A DNA stretch of 64,000 bases, from the NCBI GenBank assembly GCA_008729055.1, contig SDUX01000007.1:4819409-4883408 (forward strand), read 5' to 3'. The notes under the pieces are model-generated. The model had not been told where the DNA came from. It searched no databases and saw nothing but the letters and a program-made list of their open reading frames with translations. Numbering within the stretch: the stretch's first letter is position 1; the number at the start of each line of letters is the position of its first letter. Made by a program: the position numbers and the translations under genes. This DNA is from Pyropia haitanensis (lineage: Eukaryota > Rhodophyta > Bangiophyceae > Bangiales > Bangiaceae). Shown in pieces: positions 51,570-62,756 of the stretch.

Positions 51570-53437
51570 TCAGCCCAGCCCCGCTGAGCCCGGCGCAAAG
51601 CGACGCCCCCCCAGCGGCAGCACCCCCGACCCCGCGCCCGGCATGGGCGTCGCGGCGCCCAGGCTGAGCGCCGCCGCCCCCCCTGGCAGCGGCGGCGGCG
51701 CGGCGGCCCCCCCCCCCGCGCGTGCGCCCGACCCCCCCCCCTTGCGCTTGCCCCCCTCCCCCAGCCGCCGGCGCACCGCCTTGGCCAGCGTCTCAGAGCT
51801 CCGCACCGCCAGGCGCAGCCGCTTGCCGCCGCCCACCCCCCCCGCGCCCGCGGTGAGGAGGCCCGCGCCGCCGCCGTCGCCGCCGCCGCCGCCGCCCCCA
51901 TCGTCCACGTCTTCCAGCTCGGCCCGCCCGTACGCGTCGGCGCCGCCCGCGCCGTCGCCGCCAAACGCCAGCCGCCCGGCGGCGCGGCCGATATCCGACA
52001 CGCCGTACAGCTCCTTGGCCCGCCGCGCCCGCTTGCCGCCCCGACGCCGCGACGGCGCCGCGTCGGGGATGGGCAGCGGCTTGGCCGTCCGCCGTGGCGG
52101 CGGCGTCGTCCACTCGGCAAATTTGGCCTCCACCGCCTCGCGGAGCTTGGCGCCGCCGGCGCCCGCGTCGGACGGCGGCGTCGCCGCCCCGGCGGCGGCA
52201 CCCACCACGGGAGGGCGGCGGTGGAGGTCCAGCCGCGCCGCGAGGCTGACCTTGGCCGCCAGCGTCCGGCCCGCCCGCGCGTGCAGGTGGGGCGGCAGCG
52301 CCCGCACCAGAGGGGACGCGTAGACGAGGCCCCGGTGGCGGCGCGCGGCGGCGGCGTCGCCGAGGAGGGCGCCGAGGGAGGCCGCCTCGGCGCCCCCCGC
52401 CGCGCCCACCACCTGCACGTTGCACGCGGGCATGGACGCGAGCGCACGGAGGCGGCCGCCGTCGGCCGCTGCGGGCGCCATCCCCCCACCCGCCCCGGCG
52501 GCGGCGGCGGAGGCGGCCGCCGCCGCGCCGGCACCGCCCACGTGGGTGGCGGCGAGGAGGGCGGCGGCGAGCCCCTCCCCGACGAGCGCGCACAGGTTGG
52601 GCGCCACCACCCCCGCCGCAGATGTGACAAACGCGGTGAGGCGGCGGCGGGCGGCGTCGAGCGCCCCCACCCGCGCCGCGCCCGCCGCGACCGCCGCCGC
52701 GTCCGCCGGCGGCAGCGCCACCCCCGCCGTCGACGCGGCCGCCAGGTGCACCGTAATGACCGCCGCGGAGGAGGGGAGGGCGGCCGCCAGGTCCACCCGC
52801 GGCGACGGGGCGTTGCCCAGCGCCGCGACGACGGCCGCGTAGGGGGCGGGGGAGGGGAGGAGAGCGTCGAGCTCGGGGAAGCGGGGCGCGTAGGCCGCGC
52901 GGAGCGCCGCGTCGGCAGACGCAATCGCCGCGTCCACGGCGGCGGTGGCGGCCACCGCCGCCGACACCAGCGCATAGTCAGCGGGGGGGGGGGGGGGCGG
53001 GGGGCGCCGCCGTCGCCGCTGCCGCTTCCGCCGCCGCCGTCGTCACCGGCGGGAGGGTGGGGGGCCACCCGTGCCAGCAGCGCCTGCAGCCGCGCGTCGT
53101 CGAGGGTGCCGGCGGGCGTCAGCACGCTGTCGGGGTTGACCGTGGCTGGGGCAACGCGGAAGGGGGTCGGGGGCGCGGCGCCGCCAGCGCCTCCGGCGCC
53201 TCCTCCTTCAGCGCCGCCATCATGCACGGCAGGTGACGCGGAAGAGAGGGGGGGGGGCGCGGCGTCGCCCTTTTCAGACAGCGTGCCTGCATGCTCCCCA
53301 CGGGCGGCACCCGCTGGCGCTGACCCGTTGCCGCCTTCGCCGGGGCGGCCGGCGGCGTCGGCCGTCGCCCCGTCGTCCGAGGCGCTGCCGTCCGAGTCTC
53401 CAAAGTCGGCAAGGAACTGATCCGCAAGGGACGCCAT
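51570..53437 (-). CDS. PRPF31: Pre-mRNA processing factor 31 (U4/U6 snRNP protein)
   Basis: Binds U4 snRNA and 15.5K and tethers the U4/U6.U5 tri-snRNP. The ATG at 53437 gives MASLADQFLADFGDSDGSAS, the family N-terminus (SLADELLADL). After an acidic/low-complexity stretch and a frame change in the G/C run at 52983-53003, the NOSIC/Nop part follows: FPELDALLPSPAPYAAVVAA, then APNLCALVGEGLAAALLAAT, and LASMPACNVQVVGAAGG, the Nop-domain signature. After it come RHRGLVYASPLVRALPPHLH, AKVSLAARLDLH, LREAVEAKFAEWTTPPP and KPLPIPDAAPSRRRGGKRAR, with the basic Prp31 C-terminal helix KRARRAKELYGVSDIGRAA. Stop at 51570. About 620 residues against ~500 in animals, the excess being Ala/Gly loops. Confidence 0.92.
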
Positions 53438-54006
53438 GCCGCCGTCGAGGACGAGGACGCTTCACATACGGGGGGAGACAGGTGGTGGGGGTGGGGAGGG
53501 CAGACGAGGCTGCGTGTCTGCCGCCGGGGTCGGTCGCGGCAACAACCCATGAAAGAACGGGTCCTCCAGCATCCGAAGTAACGGTGACGAGAATACTTTC
53601 GTGATAGATTGCTTGTCATCAATTCAAGCCGCAGTTGCAGTTCTTGCCAAGTCGATCAAAGCCAGCAAGTCGAACAATTGATCACGCGAGCAGGCTACCG
53701 AGATTGGCCAGGAGATTGGAACACCACCCATGCGACGGCTTGATCGCCACTGGCCACGTGGCTCGACGGGGGCGCCTTGGTCGCGACTGCCGCCACCAAC
53801 GACTGGACCGGCGCGTCCCGCCCGGCGATCCTCACTGACGCCTCCCCCGCCCTGCCGCCCGGCTCGCCTGCCCGACCCTCCCTCCTGCCCACCCACACCT
53901 GGCTCGCCGACGCCGACCCCTTCTCGTCCCTGGCCTGTTTCTTTTCCGGCAGGCCTCCTGCCAGCGATAGCTTCCCCCTCTCGCCCCATTGCTCTCTGCC
54001 GTCACA
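53438..54006. other. Bidirectional promoter region
   Basis: 570 bases between the divergent PRPF31 and plastid LPD genes; pyrimidine-rich just before the LPD start. No gene. Confidence 0.5.
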
Positions 54007-55743
54007 ATGGGACCAGCCTTTGCCATCACCGCCGCCGGGCCGGTTCGATCGGTGGCCCGGCAGGCCACGGCGGTCCCCGCCGCCGCCTGTGCGCGCGTCG
54101 GTGGGGGCGCCTTTGTGGCGGCCCCCGCCGCCGCCGCCGCGCGTGTGACTGGCCCGCGACACGGGGCGTGGCCGCGGCCGGCGCTGGCGGCCCCCCGGCG
54201 GGGCGCCACGCCCGCCGTCGCGGGCGGCCCCACCGCCCCACCCCCCGGCACGCCCTACCAGCTGGTGGTGATGGCGACGGGTGATCCGGCCGCCACCTAC
54301 GACTATGACGTGGTGGTGGTGGGCGGCGGCGTCGGCGGCCACGCCGCCGCCCTGCACGCCGTCGCCAAGGGCCAGCGCACCGCCATCTTCACCGCCGACG
54401 ACCTGGGTGGGACGTGCGTCAACCGCGGGTGCGTGCCGTCCAAGGCGCTGCTCGCCGCGTCGGGGCGGGTGCGGGACCTGCGCAACGCGCACCACCTGGC
54501 CGCGCTCGGCCTGTCCGTGTCGGACGTGGCGTACGACCGGCAGACGGTGGCGGGCCACGCGTCGGGCCTCGCGTCGCGGGTGCGGGAGAATATGGGCAAG
54601 TCCCTGGCCGCCGCGGGCGTGTCGGTACTGACGGCCAAGGCGTCGCTGGCGGGGCCCAACACGATTACGGGGAGCGACGGGAAGACCGTTACCGCCGGCG
54701 CCATCATCCTCGCGCCCGGGTCGGTGCCGTTTGTGCCGCGGGGCATTGAGGTGGATGACAAGACGGTCTTTACGAGCGACGGGGCGCTGCGGCTCGAGAC
54801 GGTGCCCGAGTGGGTGGCCATCATCGGGTCGGGCTACATTGGCCTCGAGTTCTCCGACGTCTACACCGCGCTCGGCTCCAACGTGACGTTTGTCGAGGCG
54901 ATGCCCGAGATCATGCCCGGCTTTGACCCAGAAATCGCGCGGGTGGCCAAGCGGCTGCTCGTCACCCCGCGGGCGATTGACTTCCACACCAACGTGTTTG
55001 CGACCAAGGTGACGCCTGGCGAGCCTGGCGTCACGCCCGTCCGCATCGAGCTGACCAATGCCAAGACCAAGGAGGTTCAGGACGTGCTCGAGGTGGATGC
55101 CGTGCTCGTGGCGACGGGCCGCGTACCCTACACCGACGGCCTCGGCCTGGAGGGCTTGGGCGTGGAGCTGGCGCGCGGCTTTGTTCCCGTCGACGACCGG
55201 ATGCGGGTGCTGACCAAGGCGGAAGGCGGCTCCCCCATCGGCTCGGTCTACTGTGTCGGTGATGCCAATGGCAAGATGATGCTTGCACACGCAGCGTCGG
55301 CGCAGGGGGTTGCGGCGGTGGAGCACGTGCTCAAGGGCGACGCCGCGCACGTGGTCAACCACAACGCCGTGCCGGCTGCGTGCTTCACCCATCCTGAGAT
55401 TGCGTATGTGGGGCTGAGCGAGCCCGCCGCCAAGGAGGCGGCCGCGGAGGGCGGCTTTGAGCTGGGCAAGTCCCTCGGCCACTTCCGGGCCAACTCCAAG
55501 GCGCTCGCCGAGGCCGAGGGCGACGGCATGGCCAAGGTGCTGTTCAACAAGGGCACGGGCGAGATCCTGGGCGTCCACATTATCGGCCTCCACGCGGCGG
55601 ACCTCATCCAAGAGTGCTCCAACGCGGTCAGCCAGGGGACGACGGTGGAGGAGCTGGCGCTGCGGTGCGTGCACACCCACCCGACATTGTCCGAGGTTAT
55701 TGACGAGGCGATGAAGGGGGCGGTGGGGATGGCCGCCCATTGA
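54007..55743 (+). CDS. Dihydrolipoamide dehydrogenase (E3), plastid type
   Basis: Flavoprotein that reoxidises lipoyl groups of the plastid pyruvate dehydrogenase complex using NAD+. 578 residues, uninterrupted. The first ~95 residues ([20 protein letters not shown] ...) are a transit peptide. Then FAD-binding [19 protein letters not shown] (~100), redox disulfide [13 protein letters not shown] (~135-147), NAD-binding [20 protein letters not shown], second FAD motif [18 protein letters not shown], interface [14 protein letters not shown] and the active-site His-Glu pair [14 protein letters not shown] (~557). All catalytic residues are present. The long VVVG-G-V-G and [15 protein letters not shown] segments fit the plastid/cyanobacterial clade rather than mitochondrial E3. 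One of the few long genes here without a homopolymer frame change. Confidence 0.97.
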   Translation: MGPAFAITAAGPVRSVARQATAVPAAACARVGGGAFVAAPAAAAARVTGPRHGAWPRPALAAPRRGATPAVAGGPTAPPPGTPYQLVVMATGDPAATYDYDVVVVGGGVGGHAAALHAVAKGQRTAIFTADDLGGTCVNRGCVPSKALLAASGRVRDLRNAHHLAALGLSVSDVAYDRQTVAGHASGLASRVRENMGKSLAAAGVSVLTAKASLAGPNTITGSDGKTVTAGAIILAPGSVPFVPRGIEVDDKTVFTSDGALRLETVPEWVAIIGSGYIGLEFSDVYTALGSNVTFVEAMPEIMPGFDPEIARVAKRLLVTPRAIDFHTNVFATKVTPGEPGVTPVRIELTNAKTKEVQDVLEVDAVLVATGRVPYTDGLGLEGLGVELARGFVPVDDRMRVLTKAEGGSPIGSVYCVGDANGKMMLAHAASAQGVAAVEHVLKGDAAHVVNHNAVPAACFTHPEIAYVGLSEPAAKEAAAEGGFELGKSLGHFRANSKALAEAEGDGMAKVLFNKGTGEILGVHIIGLHAADLIQECSNAVSQGTTVEELALRCVHTHPTLSEVIDEAMKGAVGMAAH

Positions 55744-56178
55744 CCAGACGCAGAGGATGGCCGCGCTGGGGGCGGACGTTCCCGTGGCGCGAGGGGTGCA
55801 CGTGGCAGTATGCGAGGGGTGGTGCGGGGGGGTGTGCGTCGGGTCGCGTTGAGTGTTATTCCATGACGTTCTCGTCGTTTTTGTTGGTATGCTTTGCGTG
55901 CCCAACGGGCGCATCGGCACGTTTGGAGGCCCACAGCGGTCTGTCCTCCCAGGGCCTGGTGCGGACACGTCCGCCCGGGTGCCTCGGGCCGTCGAAAGCG
56001 AGTCAGAGCGGTACCGGCGGCTTGGGCATTGCTCGCCGCGTAGGCAAACCGCGCACACACAGCAACACCTTCTGCTGGACGGTGAAGAGGGGACTTGAGC
56101 CCAGCAGAAACGTCGGGGAAACCGTCAACACTATGACCCAAGCGCAGAGGGGGAAGGGTACCACCCCGAGCCAGCGCG
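55744..56178. other. Intergenic region between convergent genes
   Basis: 435 bases between the stops of LPD and the beta-CASP gene, moderate GC. No gene or obvious repeat. Confidence 0.5.
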
Positions 56179-57961
56179 CTAGCCGGCGCCCCCCCCCTCG
56201 GGTGCCACCCCCCCGGTCGGCACCACCACCACCGACCCATTGGCGGGCGTCAAGACGGCCAGCCCCGCAAAGCGGGCGCGCAGGCGCGCGGCAAAGCCGT
56301 CGACGCGCGCGGGCTCCCCGTGCACCACCGCCACCGCGGCCGGGCGGGCGGCGCGGACGGCGCGGACCAGGCCGCGCTCGTCTGCGTGGGACGAGAGGGG
56401 CATGTGGAGGACGCGGCAGCGTAGCGCAGGGGCGGGGCGGGGGGGGGGGGGGGGGGGGGGTGGCGTCGGCGCGCCACCGTTGGGGGTGTCGTGCCGGTGC
56501 ACCGCCGCGGCGGCCGTGACGGGCGTCGCGGCGGCGATCGTGACGGTGGCCGCGCTCGCCGCGACAGGGGCCGCGGTGGGGGCCGCGGCCGCCGCGGCGG
56601 CAGCGTCAGCAGGAGCAGCAGCCAGCGACGCCGGTGGAGCGGCGTCGGCAGGCGCGCCCCCCACCCCCACCCCCCCCGCCCCACCGCCACCGCCAATCGC
56701 CCTGTCGTCCAGCGACAGCGACGTGAGCGCGTTGGCGAGCGCAAACGCGGGCGCGACGACCAGGTTCCGCGGCTCCCCCGCGAGCGCAACGAGCACCTCC
56801 CGCGACAGGCCGCCGGTCATGGAGCCGGGCGCGGCAACGATGACGACCGGCACGCCCGGCGCGGCAATCAGCGGCGCCCAGTGCTCAGCCCGCCGGTAGG
56901 CGGTGATGTGGGAAAACGCCCACGGTGACCGCGGCGGCGGCGGTGGCGGGGAGGAGGCCGGGCGCGGTGACGCGGCACCCGCGGTGCCCCCCCCACCCGA
57001 CGCCGCGTACGGAGAGCCGTACACCCCCGCGTGGCGCCGGTAGATGGTGTTGACGCGCCAGCCCAGCGAGGAGCCACCCAGGATGGGCACCCCCCCCAGG
57101 ACCCCCCCCCCACGGGCGGCCGCGTCGAGCAGCAGCAGCACCTCCTGGTACCGCCCGACGGCGGGCACCGCGAGCAGCACCTTCCCCCCCCCCCCCACCG
57201 CATCGGCAACGGCGGCCACGAGCGCGGCCGCCCGCACCACCCGCGGCGGCCGCGCCCAGGTGCCCGCGGCGGTGGCCTCGAGGACGAGCAGGTCCGCCCG
57301 CGGGGCGGTGCGGTCGAGCGAGGCGGGCGGCAGCGGGGAGCGGGGCCCCTCGTCCACAGACAGGTCGCCCGAGTAGACGACGCGCCGCCCGTGGGCGGTG
57401 ATGGCAAACGTGGTCGCGCCGAGCGCGTGGCCCGCGATGGCCGCCACGACCACCACTCCGGGGGCGGGCGACCAGGGCGTGCCGGGGGGGGGGGTGGCGA
57501 CGACCTTGGCCACCGCCGCCGCAGCCTGGGTGGCGGTGTAGGGCGGCAGCACGGGCGCGCCGCCGCCGCCGCCGCCGCCGCCGTCGCCGCCGTCGCCACC
57601 GCCGCCGGCGAGGAGGTCATCGTACAAGGGCGGCAGCAGGTCGCGCGTGGCGGCCGACGCGTACACGGGCCCCGGGTGGCCGACGACCTCAGTGAGCAGC
57701 GGCAGCGCGCCCGCGTGGTCGAGGTGCGCGTGCGACAGGAGCACCACGTCAATGGTGGCGGCCGACGGGATGGACCCAAACGCGGGGTAGCGGTCGGCGT
57801 GCCGCCGCCGCGCGGGGTGAAGGCCCGCGTCGAGGAGGATGCGGGTGGCGCCAATGGAGAGGAGGAAGCAGCTGCGGCCAACGTCGCGGCCGGCGCCGAG
57901 GGTGTGCAGCGTTAGAGGGGGGGGGGGGGCATGGCGGCGCCAGGTGGGGAGGCGCCGACAT
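56179..57961 (-). CDS. Metallo-beta-lactamase/beta-CASP family nuclease, CPSF73/Int11-like
   Basis: Zinc-dependent RNA (or DNA) endonuclease family that includes CPSF73 and Integrator 11. The start ATG at 57961 (MSAPPHLAPPCPPPP) is joined across the G run at 57917-57929 to LTLHTLGAGRDVGRSCFLLS. Motifs follow in order: motif 1 ATRILLDAGLHP, motif 2 LLSHAHLDHAGALPLL (H-x-H-x-D-H), motif 3 AGHALGAT, motif 4 VVYSGDLSVDEGPRSPL. The beta-CASP region has motif A LLVLEATA, KVLLAVPAVGRYQEVLLLLD, VVIVAAPGSMTGGLSRE, motif B LSSHADERGLV, and motif C AVVHGEPARVDGFAARLRAR. All metal ligands appear present, so it should be active, unlike CPSF100/Int9. An ~85-residue Ala-rich insertion lies before motif B. 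The DAGLHP and Arg-rich entry resembles the CPSF73/Int11 group, but an exact orthologue is not assigned. Confidence 0.83.
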
Positions 57962-60424
57962 GGTGTGGCGCCTCGGTCGATGGCGGGCGTTGGGTGAAAA
58001 GGGTGCCGTGATCATCGCGCTCGCGCGTCGCCGCCAAGCAGTGGCGCCACCGCGGTTGATCGACCCATGCGTAGCCATTTTCTGGAATCGTGCCCACAAG
58101 TCGGCGGATCGTATTGTGCTTTCGGTTGCATTCAAGAGATCCATTCCGTACTGTAGCGATCGAAGCGCACCCATCCGGTTATCAATTACATTCGCAAACC
58201 GTCGGCCCGACGCTGTGTCGTGCGGCTGCACGGCCGAGGCGCTACGAACTCACCCCTGCCCCTCAACGCGAGAGAAGACGCCAGCCCATCGGCCGCTACA
58301 CGAATACGTGTTACACCCCACACGTCAACCACGTGGGCCTCGCTATTGCTCGTTCGTGTTCTTTTCCCGGCTGCGCACTGGACGTGACTGTATGCCCCCA
58401 TCCCTGCCGCCTCCGAGCTTGGTGGGGTGAGCAGAATCCCGATCTCTGCCATGCATATTGCATGTGCCGCGAGAGCAAATAGGAATGCATGAGAAGGCAC
58501 AACAAGACGTCGCGCAGGAGGGGATGCGGGGCAGGAGAAGCGGGCATCGTGGCGCTGGCGCGCTCCTCAGGGTGTCGGATGACTCCCCCGCCGTCTCGTC
58601 CTCGATCCTGTACTGCGCACAATGACAGGCCACGCGAGGGGGCATGTGACGAGGAAGCGGCCAGCGCCGTTGGCCGCGCCGCTGTTCCCGCCGCCGCCCC
58701 TCCTCCCCCCAATCCTGAATTGACAGAGGGGCGACTGAGGCGGGCCGCGGCGACGCCTCCCCAGCGGCCAGTCGACGCACACGGGGGGAACGAGGCGGAC
58801 GCGCCCTAGAGCAGGGGGGCCACCGTGGACGCCTGTGTGTGCGAACCCGTGGCACCGCCGCGTCACGGTTCTGATTCACCAGCCGCGCCGCTTCTGCTGG
58901 TGCGGCGCTCCCGGGGCGCCCTGCTCAGGTCAATGAGCTGGGAGGGGGAAGACAACAGCAGATGAGCGGCTGGCGACCAGACGCACTGGCCCTGTGGCCG
59001 GGCGAGCGCACGTCGTGTGGGGCTGGGCTCGGCCGCCGCCGCCGCCTCCGCGCCGCCCTCTGATCTCCACGGGTCGGCAATCCTGCATTGGGACCCAGCC
59101 CGGTTGGCCGGCCGACCCGCGAGTGCTCCTGCCCCGTTGACCTCCCCGAGTCGCCTCTGTCATCACTGCTGAAGCGCTGAAGCGGTGGCGCTGAGTCCCA
59201 CTCCCGCCGCCGCCGCCGCCGCCGCCTCTGCTGCCCCCGTCGGCGTGGCCGTCGTGCAGCCGCTGCGAGCGGGAGAAGCGAGCAGAGGTGGGGAGTGGGG
59301 TGAGTCAAGCGATGTGGGGACCCGCGTGCCGGCGGGTGCCGCCCGCTGCGCCTCCCCTTGCCCCAAGCGGTTGGCGGGAGGGGATGGGCGGCCCCTCCCC
59401 GTTGGGGGTGTCTTTACTGTCATCGTTTGTTCCGTTACCTGAAAGTGAAGTGGCGTGCGCGGCCAGGGGCAGTCTCCGCCTGGGTGGCGGGGGTTGGTGG
59501 CCGTGGTTTCGCCGCCGCCGCCGCCGCGAGAAGTGGGGGTTCAGAACACGTCCACTCTCTCTGCACCCTCCCCTCTTACAGCACCGCCGTGCACCGCCCC
59601 GCGGGGCGTAGGCAGCGACGGCGCGGTCGGGAGAGACCTGCCTCCTCTGTCGCGCTCGGCTGGACGCCCGGCTGGACGCCCGGCTGGCCGCGCTGCTGTC
59701 GCCACCCAGCCGCGGGAGGAGGGTGCCTGGGAGTGGGAGGGGCGTGCGCCCGCCCGCGCAATGGCTTCCGCGCGCCTGCGCGGCCGGCGCCTGTGCCTAC
59801 TGCGATGGAGAGTCTGCTCCCGATGAGCGACACGCTCGGCGCTGAGGCTGGCCACACCCTCGGCAGCCACGAGTGGCGGACAGGCGGCGCCGCCGCCTTT
59901 GCAAGTGGGAGTGAGCACCGGGCGCAGTGCGACAGCCTGCGTGGCCCCCCCCCACACCGCCACCTCAGCCCCCCCCGGGATCCCCAGCCCCCCAGTGCGC
60001 TCCACCTCTCACCGCATGACCATCCGCGGGAGGTCAGTGGTGGCATGGCGGCGCTGCCTGACCTCCGCCGCGCCGCTCACGCCGGTTACGTCACGATAGG
60101 GAGGCAGCGGGGTCCGGGTGGGCGGGCGGACGCGCGGGCGCGAGTGGGAAGTGCGCAGAGGGGTGGCGGGCGTGGGTGCGGGCGAGAGGGATTCAGGGGG
60201 GTGGCGCCGTGGCATTTCCGTCCCGCCCACGAAGAGGTACAAGTGCGCTCGCGTTGCCGGCATCCGTGGAATGTCGCATCCGCACATCACCCGCACAGCA
60301 CATCCAGCAACTCCGACCCGCCTCGTCCCTCCCCTGCCTTCCCTCGCGCTCCTCGTCACCCCACGAGTCGCCTGCCCCCCCCGAATTTCCCCCCCTCCCC
60401 CCCTCCCACTCCTCTCTGCTCGTC
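57962..60424. other. Intergenic region between divergent genes
   Basis: About 2.5 kb, with a GCC-repeat stretch at 59204-59230 and pyrimidine-rich sequence before 60424. Several ORFs exist on both strands, none with a recognisable domain. Expected to contain both promoters. Confidence 0.45.
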
Positions 60425-61183
60425 ATGGTGCGCTTTGGTGCCATTGCCGCGGCCCTCGCCCTGACGGCCGCGGTAGCTACCACCGCCGCTGCCGCGGCCG
60501 GCAGCGCCGCGACCGCCGCCACCTCCACGGCGGCGTTGGATGCATCGGCCAAGACGTCCTACGTGGTGGGCGGCGGCGTGATCGTCGTCGTGACGACGGC
60601 CAAGCCCACGCCTAAGCCGACGCCCTGCGTCGTCGCCGCCAAGTGCGTGACGACCAAGAAGCAGAAGGTGGCGTGTCCTGTCAAGACCACCGTCTCCGTC
60701 GCGTGCCCTGGCGTGTACGCCAACACCAAGTGCGTCAAGGAGGTGGTGGTGAGCGGCACGTGCGTCAAAGACGTCAAGGTGACGGTCGACTGCAAGGTGC
60801 CGTGCACGAAGCCGAAGCCGACGCCCACCCCGTGCGTCATTCCCGTCACGCTGGTGACGCAGGTGGACTGCTCAACGCCCGGCACCAAGGTGACGTGCCC
60901 GGCGGGCGTGCCCGCCGGCTCCACATGCTTCACCGTGGGCGTGAAGAAGACGTGCCCCAAGACTGTGACTGTCAACAAGAAGTGCTGCAAAAAGTCTGTT
61001 GACTGCTCGACGACTACCAAGAAGGCCTTCCGCTGCGACGTCAAGAAGCTGGTCGTCGTGCCGTGCCCGGCGTCGGTGGGTGTCTACTCCAACACCATCT
61101 GCAAGGCGGAGAAGGTTGTGAGTAAGACCTGCTTCAAGAACGTGGTGACCAAGAAGACCTGCGTCAAGGTCGTGGCGTGCTAG
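60425..61183 (+). CDS. Secreted cysteine-rich Lys/Thr/Val repeat protein
   Basis: 252 residues, uninterrupted. MVRFGAIAAALALTAAVATT is a signal peptide. The mature chain is built from short units of alternating beta-prone Val/Thr/Lys sequence with a regular cysteine (AAKCVTTKKQKVACPVKTTV, SVACPGVYANTKCVKEVVVS, GTCVKDVKVTVDCKVPCTKP), separated by Pro-Thr-Lys spacers (KPTPKPTPC, KPKPTPTPC). It ends KKTCVKVVAC. About 27 cysteines and very many lysines predict a heavily disulfide-linked, basic, extracellular protein. It would suit a cell-wall or mucilage component binding sulfated (anionic) galactans, although that role is inference. Codon use differs from neighbours only in having more AAG. No family recognised. 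Confidence 0.8.
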   Translation: MVRFGAIAAALALTAAVATTAAAAAGSAATAATSTAALDASAKTSYVVGGGVIVVVTTAKPTPKPTPCVVAAKCVTTKKQKVACPVKTTVSVACPGVYANTKCVKEVVVSGTCVKDVKVTVDCKVPCTKPKPTPTPCVIPVTLVTQVDCSTPGTKVTCPAGVPAGSTCFTVGVKKTCPKTVTVNKKCCKKSVDCSTTTKKAFRCDVKKLVVVPCPASVGVYSNTICKAEKVVSKTCFKNVVTKKTCVKVVAC

Positions 61184-61934
61184 AGGGGGATGCCCCCGCA
61201 GACCGCGCACACGGCGACTACTCGGTCAGGCCGCCCTCGTCGCCCCACTCCTCCCCAGCCCCGGCAGCCCCCTTACCGTGACCGTGTCGCCTGGACCGAC
61301 TACTTTCTTACTCATCGCAGCCCCCGCCCACGCAGGGCGGCGCCGCCCGCCTGTCGCCCCCGTCCCCCTCCCCGCGGCCGAAATAAACACCAGCTCCGTC
61401 TATTTTTGATCCCCTGACCACCCTGACGCTGTTCGCGCGCCGGCCACTCTGGGTGCGACGGCGCACCTCTTGGCGACGAGGCCGCCTACCGCCTCTTCAC
61501 CCTGCACGGCCTCCACCACCGCAGTGACAATCCCCGACCACCGGATCCCCTCCTGGCCGACAGCCCCCCCTCGACCCCTCCTCCCCGCCTCCAACAGGGC
61601 GCTCGCTCCAGCTTCCCAGCAGCGACATGCGTGTGAACACTGTCCCCCGTAAGTGTCCCCTCGCCTCCGCGCCGCCACTGCGGTTGCCAACGCGGGTCAC
61701 CCCCCGTCGGCCGACACGGCACGCACGACCCAGCGGCGCGGCGAGCCGACGAGAGGTCGGGGTGAGCACGCGGGATGCAGACACCCCGCCGCCCGCATGC
61801 CACAGTGAAGGGGCGAGCTCCAATCGCGTCCACGCGCCAGCGTGTCGCCCGCCGGCGCAGAGGGTGGCCAGAGAGTGGACAGAGGGTGGGCAGCGGAGGC
61901 GTAGGGCGGGTGGGCGCCGACGCGCGTGCAATGG
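61184..61934. other. Intergenic region
   Basis: About 750 bases following the Cys-rich gene; contains its candidate poly(A) signal. No gene recognised. Confidence 0.45.
61382..61387 (+). terminator. Candidate poly(A) signal AATAAA
   Basis: AATAAA about 200 bases after the stop codon of the Cys-rich secreted protein, on the same strand, in otherwise GC-rich sequence. Confidence 0.4.
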
Positions 61935-62756
61935 GTGCGCTGTGACAGGACGCGCGACGGTTCAGGCCCGTTCGCAGACATGTATCGTTCCCGTACCAGT
62001 ACCGGTAACGTGGATGCGATTGGGGCAGCGTTTTGCTGCGATACAAACGAGACGGAAATACTAATCGGCCGCGGTAGGTGTCGTCACAATGTACCGCCGC
62101 AATTAGGGGCCGTGAGGCGGATTCTGCACCCACCATTCTGGCATATTTACGACGCGTGCGCACAGATCTGACCGAAGAGTCTGGCCTCGCTCAGTCCAGC
62201 TGTCTGACGGACACACCGTTCACCAAGATGGAGAAGGCCACGGTCAAGGTGCTCCGGGAGAGCCTTCGGGTTCGTGGGCTGTCCACTCACGGTCTGAAGG
62301 AAGAAGTCCTGCAGCGCTGTAAGGCGCACGGTGTAGCTGTCGGAGATGCGTCTGGAGTCGCCCCCGGCGACCGAGGCAATGGCATTGGCGAGGCCACGGA
62401 TGACAGCAAGCTAGCAACGGTAGTGACAAAGGACGCCGTCTCCAGCGTAGACGGCCGAAACATGGCACCGCTGGTGCTGCAGGGATAAGGGCAGGCGCTG
62501 CTGCAGGGATAATGGCAGGCACTGTCTGGAGGAGGGTAAGTGGAACAGCGCGAGACGGTGGCGACGAGCGGGGGGCACGTGGAGGTGTGCCGGTGATCAC
62601 CAATCGAACTGCGCATTGCACTTGGTTTAAAGGAACCCAAAAAATTTAGCGGAGTTGCGTCGACCGGCGCACGGCGTCGGCAAAGAGCGTTCACAGTATG
62701 TAACGCGGTACAGTACCGCGTCACACGAACGGTACGTGTCTGCGTAAGCCCCTGAG
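61935..62756 (+). repeat. SAP-domain repeat element, copy 2 (longer copy)
   Basis: Homologous to 34559-35123, but it retains ~270 bases (62281-62551) that copy 1 lacks, including the second half of the SAP domain and a 24-base tandem (GCTGCAGGGATAA repeated at ~62479 and ~62500). A ~50-base segment at its left end (61959-62009) is present in reverse orientation in copy 1 (34604-34653); flanking sequence is in the same orientation in both. This suggests a mobile or rearranging element family. Confidence 0.75.
62228..62488 (+). CDS. SAP-domain ORF inside the repeat element
   Basis: The ATG at 62228 begins MEKATVKVLRESLRVRGLST, continuing HGLKEEVLQRCKAHG. The pattern, leucines plus RGLSTHGLKEEVLQRC, matches the ~35-residue SAP DNA-binding motif (two helices joined by a GL-x-x-x-G-x-K turn). 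The remaining ~50 residues (GDASGVAPGDRGNGIGEATD ...) are of unknown kind; stop at 62488. In-frame sequence continues upstream to 62078, so the real protein may be longer or spliced. As it lies in a repeated element, it is probably transposon-derived. Confidence 0.5.
   Translation: MEKATVKVLRESLRVRGLSTHGLKEEVLQRCKAHGVAVGDASGVAPGDRGNGIGEATDDSKLATVVTKDAVSSVDGRNMAPLVLQG

Noticed and set aside
58500..60400. Plus-strand ORF leading into the Cys-rich gene as an N-terminal extension
   Set aside because: The upstream frame is low-complexity, and the ATG at 60425 begins a perfect signal peptide, which must be N-terminal.
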